Source: Pseudomonadales bacterium
GTDB lineage: Bacteria > Pseudomonadota > Gammaproteobacteria > Pseudomonadales > Pseudohongiellaceae
Direction: 5' to 3'
Length of the DNA: 64,000 nucleotides
Assembly (NCBI GenBank): GCA_024234325.1
Contig: JACKOJ010000006.1
Coordinates: 1-64,000, forward strand
The notes below the pieces were generated by a model. It searched no databases. It had not been told where the DNA came from and saw nothing but the letters and a program-made list of their open reading frames with translations. Shown one piece after another: positions 1 through 8,738 of the stretch. The translations under genes and the position numbers were made by a program. Position 1 is the stretch's first letter. Every line of letters begins with the position of its first letter.

Positions 1-336
1 ATGCTGATTCTGTTTTCACTGCTTTCCGGTCAATCTCTCGACCTTGGACAATATTCGCTCCCGGGGCTTGGACTGATCGGCGCGCAGGCCTTCACCTTCG
101 CGGCACAGTTTCTGCTCCTGTTTGCCCTTCAGCGACGTGGGGGGCCGGTTCTGCTCAGCCTGATGGGTGGAGTCAGTGCAGTCTTCAGCATTCCGATTGC
201 AATCGTACTGTTTGGCGAAACGGCAGGGTCTGAACTTCTTGTCAGCGGTCCACTGCTTCTTGCTGGACTGCTGTTACTGGTGAGGGGATCCACGCAATGC
301 CGCTCGCTGTCTGCCCAGCCGCAAATTCGCGGCTGA
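1..336 (+). CDS. DMT/EamA-type transporter, C-terminal part
   Basis: This is probably the C-terminal end of a drug/metabolite transporter (EamA-like) in the inner membrane. About 111 residues are visible, with three or four hydrophobic helices. The segment around FALQRRGGPVLLSLMGGVSA followed by an LFGE motif resembles the second EamA repeat, where the helix ends in a glutamate-containing loop before the last membrane span. The window opens on an ATG, but a complete DMT protein has about ten spans, so the gene very likely begins upstream and this ATG is internal. The substrate cannot be told from the sequence. Confidence 0.6.
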   Translation: MLILFSLLSGQSLDLGQYSLPGLGLIGAQAFTFAAQFLLLFALQRRGGPVLLSLMGGVSAVFSIPIAIVLFGETAGSELLVSGPLLLAGLLLLVRGSTQCRSLSAQPQIRG

Positions 337-389
337 GCGCACTCCGCCTGGTGCGATTGCACTGGGCATTCACTCCCACTCGATAAATC

Positions 390-1197
390 GGGTCAGGGAC
401 GAATAAACCTCAAGAGAGAGGAGCATCATCACGCTTTCTGGGACGTCCGCGAAGGAAAGGGGGGAGAGTGTAACCTAACTGCGCCTCGATCTCTCGCTTG
501 AACTGATTATCACCCAGCGTCCAGGCCTTGCTGCACGCTTCGCGAATTTCCTGCAGCGATAACTCCGGTATCTGTTCCTTGAAGAGCTGGCGATAGCAGA
601 ATTGCCGTTCGCTGTCGTCGGCACCCAACGCGAGATACAGTGGATGAGGTGTGATAATCCTGTTGGGATGTCCGGTCGCTAGATGTCGAAAACTTGACCA
701 TGGGTATTCCGCCGGGTTCTGACACATACGAGCCCGCACGGGATTGAGTTCGATGTATTTGCTCACCGTGAGCAGGTATCGCTCACTGTCTATCATGCTG
801 CCTTTGTATCTGCCCTCCCACAGCGTTCCTGTACGTTTATACCGCGCGTTAACGTAGCGGACATAATACGCTCCGAGAGAATGCATCATCTGACTCACGC
901 TCTGCTGCCCCAGCGGTGTAACAAGAAGATGCACGTGATTAGTCATCAAGACATAGTTGTGTACCGCAACACCAAATCGTGACGCATACTCAGCGAGCTT
1001 AGCGAGGTAAATCAAGTAGTCACAATTCTGAAAGAAGCATACACACCGATTATTGCCACGCTGAATCAAGTGAACGGGAACATCGGGAACAAACGCCCTG
1101 GGTCTGCGCGCCATCGGAAGTCCTTTTCCAGTAAGCTCTCAACACCACAACCCTAGACTATCAATTTCCTCAGCGCCAGTTTAAGTGTCCCTGACCC
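390..1197. repeat. 11-bp inverted repeat bracketing the RAYT gene
   Basis: GGGTCAGGGAC at 390-400 is matched by its exact reverse complement GTCCCTGACCC at 1187-1197. The two copies sit about 10 bp after and 73 bp before the transposase reading frame. They may be the end sequences recognised by the transposase, or the stem ends of a mobile unit that carried the gene. I see no target duplication outside them. Confidence 0.5.
410..1114 (-). CDS. REP-associated tyrosine transposase (RAYT, Y1/IS200-like)
   Basis: This 234-residue protein belongs to the Y1/HUH single-strand transposase superfamily. It has an N-terminal HLIQRGNNR motif, the paired-histidine metal motif in LMTNHVHLLVTP (near residue 60), and a downstream YYVRYVNARYKRTGTLWEGR segment that carries the nucleophilic tyrosine in this family. 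RAYTs are single-copy domesticated relatives of IS200 transposases that act on REP sequences, which are short GTAG-headed hairpins. REP-like hairpins of that form occur elsewhere in this window (51345-51420, 53969-53992, 57085-57228). The ATG is preceded by AAGGA. The frame is intact, so the gene looks active. RAYT rather than an IS element is favoured because no second IS gene or recognisable IS ends are present. Confidence 0.88.
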   Translation of the reverse strand: MARRPRAFVPDVPVHLIQRGNNRCVCFFQNCDYLIYLAKLAEYASRFGVAVHNYVLMTNHVHLLVTPLGQQSVSQMMHSLGAYYVRYVNARYKRTGTLWEGRYKGSMIDSERYLLTVSKYIELNPVRARMCQNPAEYPWSSFRHLATGHPNRIITPHPLYLALGADDSERQFCYRQLFKEQIPELSLQEIREACSKAWTLGDNQFKREIEAQLGYTLPPFLRGRPRKRDDAPLS

Positions 1198-1290
1198 CAT
1201 TAATTTCCCGATGGCAGAATGCTGGAAACCCGTCACACTCCACGGTATTCTTGCCTCCATGGAACCTCGCGACAACAAGGAGAAAAAGGC

Positions 1291-4158
1291 GTGGAAAGCA
1301 GTGGTACTGCGTACGTTCGGGCCACCGTGCGATCCAATGTAATTGTTCTGATCACACTGGCCTTGCTGATCCTGGCTCTGCGCCTGTTTCCTGCCGGTGC
1401 ATTCGGTGCACTGACGGGTACCGGGCAATATCTCCCTTTGCACATGCTGCTCGAAACCCTCGCCATCATCGTGGCCAGCATGATCTTCGTACTGGGCTGG
1501 TATACCCAGCGCGGGGCAAAAACCCTGCGCATGCAGGTGATCGCGTGTTTCTTCCTGGCAGTGGCCATCCTCGATTTCAGCCACATGATCTCTTTCGCCG
1601 GCATGCCAGATTTTGTCACCCCATCAGGGCCGGAAAAAGCCATCATTTTCTGGTTGTTCGCACGCTTGTTCGCCGCACTGGCGCTACTCGCCAGTGTCAT
1701 TCTCCCGGACAGAAAACTCATTCGTCGGCACACCCTGCTAGCGAGCATTTTTGTCTCCATGGCGGCCATTCACTACCTGGTGTTGATAGCTCACGAGCAC
1801 CTGCCCGCGACATTTGACACCGAGACTGGGCTGACCTCCTTCAAGATTTTCGCGGAGTATTCCCTGATCCTGCTCTACAGCCTCGCCGCCACGCTGTTGT
1901 GGGCACGAGCCTTGCGGGATGGCCAGAAGGACACCCTTGCCCTGAGCATGTCCGCGGCCATTATGGCCATGTCCGAGCTGCTTTTTACCTTCTATGTCGA
2001 CGTCACGGATACATTCAATCTGGTCGGCCATATTTACAAATTCCTAGCCTATACCTATCTCTACCAGGCCCTCGTTGTCAAAGGCATCACGACTCCGTTT
2101 TTCGAATTGCGCGAACTGAGCGGTCGCCTGCAGGCTACACTGGATGCCGTGCCAGACATGATGTTCGAGCTGTCCACCGATGGGATCATCAAGGCCTATC
2201 ACTCACGCCTCGGACTACCCCGCCTGCTGGAATCCCCCGATATTTTTATCGGCCAGAACTTTCGCCTTTTCATCACCGAAGTAGAGGCCATCAAGGTCAT
2301 CGAGCAGGCCATGGCAGATATCTTCAACACGGGCAGTACGGCAGGCAGAGCCTATTCCCTGATGCTACAGGGCAGGCAGTATTGGTACGAGCTGACCGGC
2401 ACCCTCCTGGAGGCGCCCAGGGACAGACGCTGCCTGATCTTGATCCGGGATGTCACCAGCAAATACGAGTCGGAGCAGGAGCTGCGGATCGCAGCAACGG
2501 CCTTCTCCTCACAGGAAGGCATTATCATCACGGATGCACAGCAGAACATCCTGCGCGTGAACGCCGCCTTCGAGGAAACCAGCGGCTACAGCCTGCAGGA
2601 AGTCGTTGGTCGAACCCCGTCCATCCTCAGTTCAGGCAAACACAACAAGGCTTTCTTCGAAGCCATGTGGGAGAGCATTCATCGCGATGGAAGCTGGCAT
2701 GGGGAAATCTGGAACAAACGCAAGAACGGAGAAGTCTTCCCACAAAGTGTCACCATTTCCGCAGTGAAAAATGCTGCAGGCATTACTACCCACTATGTGG
2801 GAGACATGGTCGATATCTCCAGAATTCGAGACGCGGAAGCAACTATCAATCGCCTGTCTCTGTTTGACCCGCTGACCGGTCTGCCCAACCGCACTAACAT
2901 TCAGGCGCAGCTGAATGAGATTCTGGCAAGCAGCCATAGCGACCAGTATTTCGGCGCTCTGCTGATGATAGACCTGGATGATTTCAAGGACATTAATGAC
3001 ACCCTGGGCCACGCCGCAGGCGATCAACTCCTCGTGCAGGTTGCACAACGCCTACAAAAGACACTGCAAAACGGAGAAGTCGCCGCGCGCTATGGTGGCG
3101 ATGAGTTCATAGTTGTGCTTCCCCACCTCTCGCAGGACAAGAGCAACGCCGCGGGAAAAGTACAGGCCATGGCCCAGACGTTGTTCAAAGCGCTGGAGGG
3201 GGAATACCACCTGGACACGCAAGTACACTACACCACATGCAGCATCGGTATCAGCCTGTTCGACGGCGCCAGAATCGAGTTCTCGGAGCTGCTGCAACAG
3301 GCGGACATCGCCCTGACACAGGCAAAAATAACGAGCCGGACCAATATCAGCTTCTTTGACCCGTCCTGGCAGGAAGAAATCACAGCACGCGCTAACCTTA
3401 ACAGCGACCTGCGCGAAGCGCTCAAAGCCCATCAGTTTGAGCTGTATTACCAGCCCCAGTGGGACGAGACGAGACACATTGTTGGCGCCGAGGCGCTAGT
3501 GAGATGGAAGCATCCACATAGGGGCCTCATCGGTCCCGACGAGTTCATTCCCTTTGCAGAGGAAAGCGGTTGGATTCTCGCATTGGGCGACGAAATCCTG
3601 CAAATGGGCCTGCAACAACTGAACAGCTGGCAAGCAGACCCGAAGCTGGGGCAACTTGCGCTCAGCATTAACCTCTCTGCGGAACAGCTCTTCGAATCCA
3701 ATTTCATCGAAACCGTAAAGGAAGAAATTCACTCCCGCAGTCTGGATGCCCGCTACCTGGTGCTGGAACTCACCGAATCCACCCTGATCAGCAATCTGCA
3801 ACTGGCGAAATCAACCATCGAAAAACTGAGCCAACTCGGCGTACGCTTTGCCATCGACGATTTTGGAACGGGATATTCCTCACTAAGCTATCTCAGCCAA
3901 CTTCCCATCGACCAATTGAAGATTGACCAGTCCTTTGTGCGCAATATCGGCATCGCCGAACAGGACACCGCGATTGTCAGCACCATCATCACAATGGCGA
4001 GAACGCTGCATATGGAAGTTCTGGCGGAAGGTGTGGAGAGTGATGCGCAGCACAGCTACCTCCTGGAACAGGGCTGCCATCTGTTCCAGGGCTTCCTCTT
4101 CGCCCGTCCCCTGCCCCTGCAGGAGTTTGAGGCTTTGGTTCGTACTACCCAATCATAG
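1291..4158 (+). CDS. membrane-anchored PAS-GGDEF-EAL cyclic-di-GMP protein
   Basis: This protein likely makes and/or degrades cyclic di-GMP at the inner membrane. The first ~265 residues contain about seven hydrophobic segments and resemble the MASE3 sensor domain. Two PAS-like regions follow (about 275-395 and 400-520). A GGDEF domain has an intact YGGDEF loop near residue 601, and an EAL domain begins with EALVRW near residue 734 and keeps LTES, DDFGTGYSSL, DQLKIDQSF and EGVE. Both catalytic modules therefore look competent. The GTG at 1291 is chosen because AAGGAG lies 8 bases upstream; an in-frame ATG at 1219 lacks a comparable site. It is monocistronic and converges on guaA. The signal sensed is unknown. 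Confidence 0.9.
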   Translation: MESSGTAYVRATVRSNVIVLITLALLILALRLFPAGAFGALTGTGQYLPLHMLLETLAIIVASMIFVLGWYTQRGAKTLRMQVIACFFLAVAILDFSHMISFAGMPDFVTPSGPEKAIIFWLFARLFAALALLASVILPDRKLIRRHTLLASIFVSMAAIHYLVLIAHEHLPATFDTETGLTSFKIFAEYSLILLYSLAATLLWARALRDGQKDTLALSMSAAIMAMSELLFTFYVDVTDTFNLVGHIYKFLAYTYLYQALVVKGITTPFFELRELSGRLQATLDAVPDMMFELSTDGIIKAYHSRLGLPRLLESPDIFIGQNFRLFITEVEAIKVIEQAMADIFNTGSTAGRAYSLMLQGRQYWYELTGTLLEAPRDRRCLILIRDVTSKYESEQELRIAATAFSSQEGIIITDAQQNILRVNAAFEETSGYSLQEVVGRTPSILSSGKHNKAFFEAMWESIHRDGSWHGEIWNKRKNGEVFPQSVTISAVKNAAGITTHYVGDMVDISRIRDAEATINRLSLFDPLTGLPNRTNIQAQLNEILASSHSDQYFGALLMIDLDDFKDINDTLGHAAGDQLLVQVAQRLQKTLQNGEVAARYGGDEFIVVLPHLSQDKSNAAGKVQAMAQTLFKALEGEYHLDTQVHYTTCSIGISLFDGARIEFSELLQQADIALTQAKITSRTNISFFDPSWQEEITARANLNSDLREALKAHQFELYYQPQWDETRHIVGAEALVRWKHPHRGLIGPDEFIPFAEESGWILALGDEILQMGLQQLNSWQADPKLGQLALSINLSAEQLFESNFIETVKEEIHSRSLDARYLVLELTESTLISNLQLAKSTIEKLSQLGVRFAIDDFGTGYSSLSYLSQLPIDQLKIDQSFVRNIGIAEQDTAIVSTIITMARTLHMEVLAEGVESDAQHSYLLEQGCHLFQGFLFARPLPLQEFEALVRTTQS

Positions 4159-4178
4159 AGTAGAGTCTGCGGGGAAGA

Positions 4179-5750
4179 TCACTCCCACTCAATCGTCGCT
4201 GGCGGCTTGGACGAAATGTCGTAGGCGACGCGCGACACGTCGGCGATCTCGTTGATGATGCGATTGCTGACGGTTTCCAGCAGCTCGTAGGGCAGATGTG
4301 CCCAGCGGGCGGTCATGAAGTCGATGGTCTCCACCGCGCGCAGGGTGATCACCCAGGAATAGCGACGGGCATCGCCCACCACGCCCACGGATTTTACCGG
4401 CAGGAACACGGCGAAGGCCTGGCTGGTCTTGTGGTAATAGCCGCTGCGGTGCAGTTCCTCGATGAAGATGGCGTCGGCGCGGCGCAGGACGTCGCAGTAT
4501 TCCTTCTTCACTTCGCCGAGAATGCGCACGCCAAGGCCAGGCCCCGGGAACGGGTGACGGTAGACCATGTCGTAGGGCAGGCCCAGCTCCAGACCGATCT
4601 TGCGCACCTCATCCTTGAACAGCTCGCGCAGGGGTTCGACGAGCCCCAGCTTCATGTCTTCGGGCAGACCACCGACGTTGTGGTGCGACTTGATGACGTG
4701 GGCCTTGCCGGTTTTGGAGCCGGCGGATTCGATCACGTCGGGATAGATCGTGCCCTGGGCCAGCCATTTCACGTTGGGAATCCTGCTCGCCTCGGCATCG
4801 AACACCTCGATGAAGGTATTGCCGATGGCCTTGCGTTTCAGTTCCGGGTCGCTCACCCCGGCCAGCTTGCCGAGGAACTGGGCCTCGGCGTCGGCACGAA
4901 TCACCTTCACGCCCATGTTCTTGGCGAAAGTCGCCATCACCTGATCGCCTTCGTGCAGGCGCAGCAGGCCATTGTCCACGAACACACAGGTCAACTGATC
5001 GCCAATCGCCTTGTGCAGCAGCGCCGCCACGACGGAGGAATCCACGCCACCGGACAACCCCAGCAGCACGTGGTCAGAGCCCACCTGCTCGCGCACGCGG
5101 GCAATGGCATCTTCGATAATATTGGCAGACGTCCACAGCGCCTCACAGCCACATATCTGACGCACGAAGCGTTCCAGAATGCGCAAACCCTGGGCCGTGT
5201 GCGTTACCTCGGGGTGAAACTGAATGCCATAGAACTGACGCGATTCGTCGGACATTGCCGCGATGGGAGCACTCTCGGTCGCAGCGATCGTAGTGAAGCC
5301 CTGGGGCACCTTCACCACCTTGTCACCGTGGCTCATCCACACATCCAGTTGCGCCAGCCCCGCATCCGTCACACGGTCCTCTATGCCATCAAAGAGGGCA
5401 CTGGGGCTGACCAGATTCACCTCTGCGTAGCCGAACTCGGACTTGGCGGAGGACTCCACCTTGCCTCCCAACTGCTCGGCCATGGTCTGCATGCCGTAGC
5501 AGATGCCCAGCAGGGGCAGGCCGCCCTTGAGCAGAAACTCGGGAGCCCGGGGAGAGTTTTCCAGCGTGGCCGTCTCCGGGCCGCCGGAGAAGATCACCCC
5601 CTGGGGAGCGAAGGCTTCAATTTCCTGTTGTGAGGACTGGTAATCCCAGATCTCGCAATACACACCCAGCTCACGCACGCGTCGCGCGATGAGCTGGGTG
5701 TATTGAGACCCGAAATCCAGAATGAGAATTTTCTGGCTGTGAATGTTCAA
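4179..5750 (-). CDS. guaA: GMP synthase (glutamine-hydrolysing)
   Basis: Converts XMP to GMP using glutamine and ATP, the last step of guanine nucleotide synthesis in the cytoplasm. The 523-residue length is normal. The N-terminal class I amidotransferase begins ILILDFGSQYTQLIARRVRE and keeps the catalytic LGICYGMQ cysteine and the FHPEV histidine. The ATP-pyrophosphatase P-loop is LLGLSGGVDSSVVA, and the C-terminal dimerisation domain ends SSKPPATIEWE. The start codon appears to be TTG; no better in-frame ATG sits near the conserved N-terminus. It follows guaB after 24 bp on the same strand, the usual guaBA operon. Confidence 0.97.
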   Translation of the reverse strand: MNIHSQKILILDFGSQYTQLIARRVRELGVYCEIWDYQSSQQEIEAFAPQGVIFSGGPETATLENSPRAPEFLLKGGLPLLGICYGMQTMAEQLGGKVESSAKSEFGYAEVNLVSPSALFDGIEDRVTDAGLAQLDVWMSHGDKVVKVPQGFTTIAATESAPIAAMSDESRQFYGIQFHPEVTHTAQGLRILERFVRQICGCEALWTSANIIEDAIARVREQVGSDHVLLGLSGGVDSSVVAALLHKAIGDQLTCVFVDNGLLRLHEGDQVMATFAKNMGVKVIRADAEAQFLGKLAGVSDPELKRKAIGNTFIEVFDAEASRIPNVKWLAQGTIYPDVIESAGSKTGKAHVIKSHHNVGGLPEDMKLGLVEPLRELFKDEVRKIGLELGLPYDMVYRHPFPGPGLGVRILGEVKKEYCDVLRRADAIFIEELHRSGYYHKTSQAFAVFLPVKSVGVVGDARRYSWVITLRAVETIDFMTARWAHLPYELLETVSNRIINEIADVSRVAYDISSKPPATIEWE

Positions 5751-5774
5751 GATGTGTTGACCTGGTGTTTAGGT

Positions 5775-7244
5775 TCAGCTCATGCGGTAATTGGGCGCTT
5801 CCTTGGTGATGCTGACATCGTGCACATGGCTCTCGCTCATGCCGGAAGCGGTAATCTTCACGAACTGAGGTTTGGTGCGCATTTGCCCGATGTTTTCGCA
5901 TCCGGTATAGCCCATGCTCGAACGCAGGCCGCCCATCAACTGATGCACTATGGCAGACATGGGGCCTTTGTAGGGCACACGACCTTCGATGCCCTCGGGA
6001 ACCAGTTTCTCGGTACCCGAGCCAATGTCCTGGAAGTAACGATCGCTGGAACCCTGGCTGTGCGACATGGCACCCAGAGAACCCATACCACGATAGGCCT
6101 TGTAGCTGCGGCCCTGGTACAGTTCCACTTCGCCAGGCGCTTCTTCGGAGCCAGCCAGCAGGCTGCCGATCATGACCACGTGTGCCCCGGCGGCAATCAC
6201 CTTGGCGATATCGCCGGAGAAGCGGATGCCACCGTCGGAAATCACGCAGACCTTGGTGTCTTTCAGCGCCTCGGCCACATTGGACACGGCGGTGATCTGG
6301 GGTACGCCCACCCCGGTGACGATGCGCGTGGTACAGATGGAACCGGGGCCGATGCCAACCTTGACGGCGTCCGCACCGGCAGCCGCGAGATCCTTGGCCG
6401 CTTCGGCGGTCGCGATATTGCCACCGATCACGGGAATATGGGGGTAGAGACCCTTGATGCGACGCACCTGATCGATCACACCCTGGGAATGACCATGGGC
6501 GGTGTCCACCACAATCACGTCCACACCGGCTTCCACAATCGCCGCCACGCGGTCGGCAGTGTCGGCGCCCGTGCCGACGGCAGCAGCCACGCGCAGGCGG
6601 CCGAGCTGGTCCTTGCAGGCATTCGGGTAGTCTTCGGCCTTGCGGATATCCTTCAGGGTCACGAGGCCACGCAGTTCGAAGTTGTCATTGACGACAAGAA
6701 TCTTCTCGATGCGGTGCTTGTGCAGCAGTTCTTTCACTTCCTTGTGGGAAGCGCTTTCCTTGACGGTGACCAGGGATTTCTTGGGCGTCATGATGGTGGC
6801 GACGGCCGCGTCGTAATTCGTTTCGAAACGGACGTCCCGACTGGTGACGATGCCCACCAGATTACTGCCCTCGACCACCGGCATGCCGGAGATATCGTTC
6901 TCCCGCATCAGGGCGATCAATTCACGAATCGTGGCAGTGGGAGCAATGGTGATAGGGTCCTTCACGACCCCACTCTCAAACTTCTTGACCATCCGGACTT
7001 CACGGGCCTGCTGCTCGATGCTCATGCTCTTGTGAATGACCCCAAGGCCGCCTTCCTGGGCCATCGCAATCGCGAGGCGGGCCTCGGTCACGGTGTCCAT
7101 GGCAGACGAAATCATGGGGATATTCAAGGAGATGGACGCGGTCAACTGGGTCTTGAGGCTGACCGACTTGGGGAGCACCGTGGAGTGTGCGGGCACGAGT
7201 AGAACGTCATCGAATGTCAGAGCTTCTTCAGCAATGCGCAACAT
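5775..7244 (-). CDS. guaB: inosine-5'-monophosphate dehydrogenase
   Basis: Oxidises IMP to XMP with NAD+, the committed step to guanine nucleotides. The protein is 489 residues from the ATG at 7244, where it begins MLRIAEEALTFDDVLLVPA, the typical family start. Two CBS domains lie at about 95-200. The active-site loop is GIGPGSICTTR with the catalytic cysteine, followed by the GSLLAG phosphate site and the mobile flap region containing YRGMGSLGAM. A longer reading frame reaches 7373 but the extension is not conserved. It forms an operon with guaA, and a TATAAT promoter lies within the 3' end of the upstream methyltransferase gene. Confidence 0.97.
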   Translation of the reverse strand: MLRIAEEALTFDDVLLVPAHSTVLPKSVSLKTQLTASISLNIPMISSAMDTVTEARLAIAMAQEGGLGVIHKSMSIEQQAREVRMVKKFESGVVKDPITIAPTATIRELIALMRENDISGMPVVEGSNLVGIVTSRDVRFETNYDAAVATIMTPKKSLVTVKESASHKEVKELLHKHRIEKILVVNDNFELRGLVTLKDIRKAEDYPNACKDQLGRLRVAAAVGTGADTADRVAAIVEAGVDVIVVDTAHGHSQGVIDQVRRIKGLYPHIPVIGGNIATAEAAKDLAAAGADAVKVGIGPGSICTTRIVTGVGVPQITAVSNVAEALKDTKVCVISDGGIRFSGDIAKVIAAGAHVVMIGSLLAGSEEAPGEVELYQGRSYKAYRGMGSLGAMSHSQGSSDRYFQDIGSGTEKLVPEGIEGRVPYKGPMSAIVHQLMGGLRSSMGYTGCENIGQMRTKPQFVKITASGMSESHVHDVSITKEAPNYRMS

Positions 7245-7272
7245 AAGATTTCCACGTATCAGCAAAAACGCG

Positions 7273-7301
7273 ATTATACAGACGTCACCCTCGCCTGTAC
7301 A
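7273..7301 (-). promoter_or_regulatory. putative guaB promoter
   Basis: On the minus strand a consensus -10 TATAAT (7273-7278) is preceded at a 17-bp spacing by TGTACA (7296-7301). It lies about 30 bp before the guaB start and overlaps the end of the upstream methyltransferase gene, so guaBA can be transcribed independently of the operon above it. Confidence 0.55.
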
Positions 7302-7920
7302 CATGAAGCTGAAGGGAATGCAGGAACTCGGAGCGCGCGACCCGGTGCACCGGTTTGAAGCCGTGCTGGGCAAATGCGGCGTCCAGCTCGGCGCCGGAGA
7401 GAGGGTACTGCTTGATGGCCTTGCCGCTCAGTGCCTTGCGCAGGCGACGACGCAGCGAGGTAAAAGAGCTTGGGGAAATGCGGGAGATCACCACGTAGCG
7501 ACTGCTGACCCGGCAGATTTCCGCGATCAGACGCTGCTGCAGGACTTTGCTCTCAAAATGGTGGATCAGGCGGAAGCACAGGGTCGCATCAAAGTGTCCG
7601 TCCCCATAAGGCATCTCGAAAATGTTCTGGCTCTCGAAACTGACCGTGACACCGTCCTTCTCGGCCAGTTCCCGCGCCAGCGACAGGGCCGCTTCGCCCA
7701 GATCGATACCCACCACCTGCTTGCCCTGCTGGGCCAGCCAGATGCTCGCACGGCCAACTCCACAGGGCGCATCCAGCACTGTCTGAACGTCCTGGGTATG
7801 CGCAAAGGCGTCGGCCAGCATGGCCATTTCCTGATCGTGTTTCTCCTGTTTGCGCTGGTTGTAGGACAACGCGGACTGTTCGTCGGATTTCACACGGTCA
7901 TAGCTGATCTGGTCCGTCAT
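7285..7920 (-). CDS. class I SAM-dependent methyltransferase
   Basis: A 211-residue cytoplasmic methyltransferase of the Methyltransf_11/25 type. Motif I is VLDAPCGVGRASIWLA near residue 47, motif II is VVGIDLGEAALSLAR, and a post-motif region DATLCFRLIHHF is seen. The substrate is not evident. It is the third gene of a co-oriented set after the sulfatase-like and LPS-kinase-like genes, 27 bp behind the latter, so a role in modifying a lipid, glycan or envelope small molecule is a reasonable guess. The ATG has GGAG upstream. Confidence 0.8.
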   Translation of the reverse strand: MTDQISYDRVKSDEQSALSYNQRKQEKHDQEMAMLADAFAHTQDVQTVLDAPCGVGRASIWLAQQGKQVVGIDLGEAALSLARELAEKDGVTVSFESQNIFEMPYGDGHFDATLCFRLIHHFESKVLQQRLIAEICRVSSRYVVISRISPSSFTSLRRRLRKALSGKAIKQYPLSGAELDAAFAQHGFKPVHRVARSEFLHSLQLHVYRRG

Positions 7921-7947
7921 TAAAAAAACTCCAAATGAATCTAATTG

Positions 7948-8727
7948 TTATTGAAAACGGTGAGAGAAACGTTTCTGCAGGCGCTTGTACAAACCCGGCA
8001 TTGTGGCCATGTGGCTCTCCAGCAGTGCCGCCAGGGCATTGTTCGGCAGCCAGTCGGTACGCCGAAGAAACTGGGTCAGATCCGCATAGGCAGCCCATTG
8101 CGGAAACAGACGACGGCGCGCGCGCTCAAAATCAATCAATCGACTCTCCCCGGTGTTCAAGTCCACAAAGAGGTGAGCGGGAAACAGGGCACCATGCTGC
8201 CAGCGACTGAGGTGCATGGCCAGTAGCTGCTCGCCAATGCGACGCAACTGAGGCAGATAGGGCGTCCAGTCGGAAATCTGTTCCCGGTAGCTGCTCAGGC
8301 TTGGGTAAGGCAGTGCGCGGGTCAGCAGCAGCCCCTGCGAGGCACTGTTGTCCGGATTCACACGAAAGCCGTAGGCCACCAGCTCCACGCTTGGCCAGCC
8401 CTCTGTCGCCGCGCGACGCAGCGCGTCGGCCTCATAACGATAAGTCAGGGCTCCCGAAGGATAGCGCAGGGAGTAGCGCGACTGGTTCTCCTGCCGTTTC
8501 AGGAAATAGGTGTCCTGCTGCCCCTGCTCGTTGGGGAGCTTGAGAATGGAGACCCCACTCCAGCCGTTGCGACGCAGGTTGGCCGGCTCAACGAAATCCT
8601 GTGGCAACCCCCAAAGATCGTCGAAGCGGGTGTAGCCAGCATCTGCCAGTTGCTGCGCGGCGCTGCGTTTGAGCACGGTAAGATCGCGGGAGCGACTTTG
8701 ATCCAAGAGTGCTGCAACAGCATCCAT
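7948..8727 (-). CDS. LPS-kinase/InaA-like protein
   Basis: Resembles the lipopolysaccharide kinase (Kdo/WaaP/InaA) family, small protein-kinase-fold enzymes that phosphorylate LPS core sugars or related substrates on the inner face of the inner membrane. The lysine region is DTYFLKRQENQSRYS. The catalytic-loop analogue is WQHGALFPAHLFVD and the metal-binding analogue is SRLIDFERARR. Catalytic Asp replacement in the HGxLFPxHxF loop is typical of InaA-like proteins. I start it at the ATG 8727; a TTG at 8742 would overlap the sulfatase stop. It sits directly behind the sulfatase-like gene, which suggests a shared envelope-modification role. Confidence 0.75.
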   Translation of the reverse strand: MDAVAALLDQSRSRDLTVLKRSAAQQLADAGYTRFDDLWGLPQDFVEPANLRRNGWSGVSILKLPNEQGQQDTYFLKRQENQSRYSLRYPSGALTYRYEADALRRAATEGWPSVELVAYGFRVNPDNSASQGLLLTRALPYPSLSSYREQISDWTPYLPQLRRIGEQLLAMHLSRWQHGALFPAHLFVDLNTGESRLIDFERARRRLFPQWAAYADLTQFLRRTDWLPNNALAALLESHMATMPGLYKRLQKRFSHRFQ

Positions 8728-8738
8728 AACACGGGTTC

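Noticed and set aside
4296..5633. 445-codon + strand open frame
   Set aside because: Antisense to guaA; histidine-rich pattern typical of a shadow frame.
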